Shown here: in pieces, positions 5,964 to 6,197 of the stretch | Numbering within the stretch: position 1 is the stretch's first letter | Layout: each line of letters starts with the position of its first letter | From: Candidatus Zixiibacteriota bacterium | Lineage (GTDB): Bacteria > Zixibacteria > MSB-5A5 > GN15 > PGXB01 | Reading direction: 5' to 3' | DNA: 6,197 bases | NCBI GenBank assembly: GCA_024230695.1 | Contig: JAAERC010000736.1 | Span: forward strand, 1 to 6,197 | Translations under genes and position numbers: made by a program | The notes under the pieces: generated by a model | Seen by the model: only the letters and a program-made list of their open reading frames with translations | The model's database searches: none | Told to the model about the DNA's origin: nothing

Positions 5964-6197
5964 AACAAGGCGGCTGATTCCATCGCCAAATTCAGGACCG
6001 GTTCTGGATAGATGCCAAAAATTATCACGCCGATCACGCCAAGCACCAACACCAACCTTGCGGCGGGATGAATATCAATTTTGATATCGGAACCATCTTT
6101 TGTGAAATACATCATTTTGATAACATTGGCATAATAATAAAGAGCGACAACTGAGGTCAAAAGACCAACAATCACAAGCCAGGTGTAATCAGCCTGA
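5951..6197 (-). CDS. nuoN: NADH-quinone oxidoreductase subunit N, C-terminal fragment
   Basis: The open frame enters from the right edge and ends at TAA (5953-5951), giving 82 residues. Translation continues past the first GTG (6175) with 'QADYTWL', so the gene extends outside the window. The sequence 'VGLLTSVVALYYYANVIKMM' is the conserved late helix of the NuoN/MrpD proton-channel family ('S-V-x-x-x-Y-Y-Y'). A second helix follows, 'RLVLVLGVIGVIIFGIYPEP', with the usual 'G-x-Y-P-x-P-x-L' end. NuoN is one of the antiporter-like subunits of complex I, in the inner membrane. NuoL or NuoM tails are similar, but the 'SVVALYYYANVIKMMYF' helix fits N best, and nuoN is usually last in the nuo operon, consistent with a non-nuo gene following here. 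Confidence 0.85.
   Translation of the reverse strand, partial: QADYTWLVIVGLLTSVVALYYYANVIKMMYFTKDGSDIKIDIHPAARLVLVLGVIGVIIFGIYPEPVLNLAMESAALFAIP

Overview
The window is about 6.2 kb of AT-rich bacterial chromosome with two partial and three complete protein genes. No tRNA, rRNA, insertion sequence or CRISPR array was seen. The long secreted protein ends in a typical 'NYPNPFN ... GIYLYQI ... K' type A sorting domain. A TTGACA / TATCTTTTG-type promoter lies ahead of it. Together these point to the Fibrobacteres-Chlorobi-Bacteroidetes (FCB) superphylum or a nearby candidate phylum such as Zixibacteria or Marinimicrobia. This placement is inferred; no marker gene in the window settles it.

Layout. 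Positions 1-177 (+) are the last 58 codons of an M16 (insulinase/processing-protease-like) peptidase. Positions 178-949 are a long gap between convergent genes, crowded with inverted repeats in its left half (178-464) and AT-rich in its right half. It includes two 28/29-identical copies of a palindromic hairpin. Positions 950-4132 (-) encode a ~1060-residue secreted protein with a signal peptide, a beta-rich N-terminal region, two fibronectin-III-like regions, a Rossmann-like domain resembling class I glutamine amidotransferases, and a C-terminal sorting domain. It has its own promoter (about 4212-4239) and a stem-loop plus T-tract terminator (905-936). Positions 4288-5196 (-) encode a PTS EIIA domain fused to a CBS pair. 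Positions 5205-5849 (-) encode a DUF502 membrane protein, 8 bp upstream of the EIIA-CBS gene and probably translationally coupled to it. Positions 5951-6197 (-) are the C-terminal end of NADH-quinone oxidoreductase subunit N.

How they may work together. The nuoN, DUF502 and EIIA-CBS genes are co-directional, so a respiratory membrane enzyme sits beside a small membrane protein and a cytoplasmic phosphorylatable, nucleotide-sensing-type regulator. A link between energy state and membrane function is possible but only inferred from position. The secreted protein looks like a separate transcription unit. The least explained part is the 178-949 gap: its hairpins do not behave like simple terminators and look like dispersed repeats or a structured RNA.
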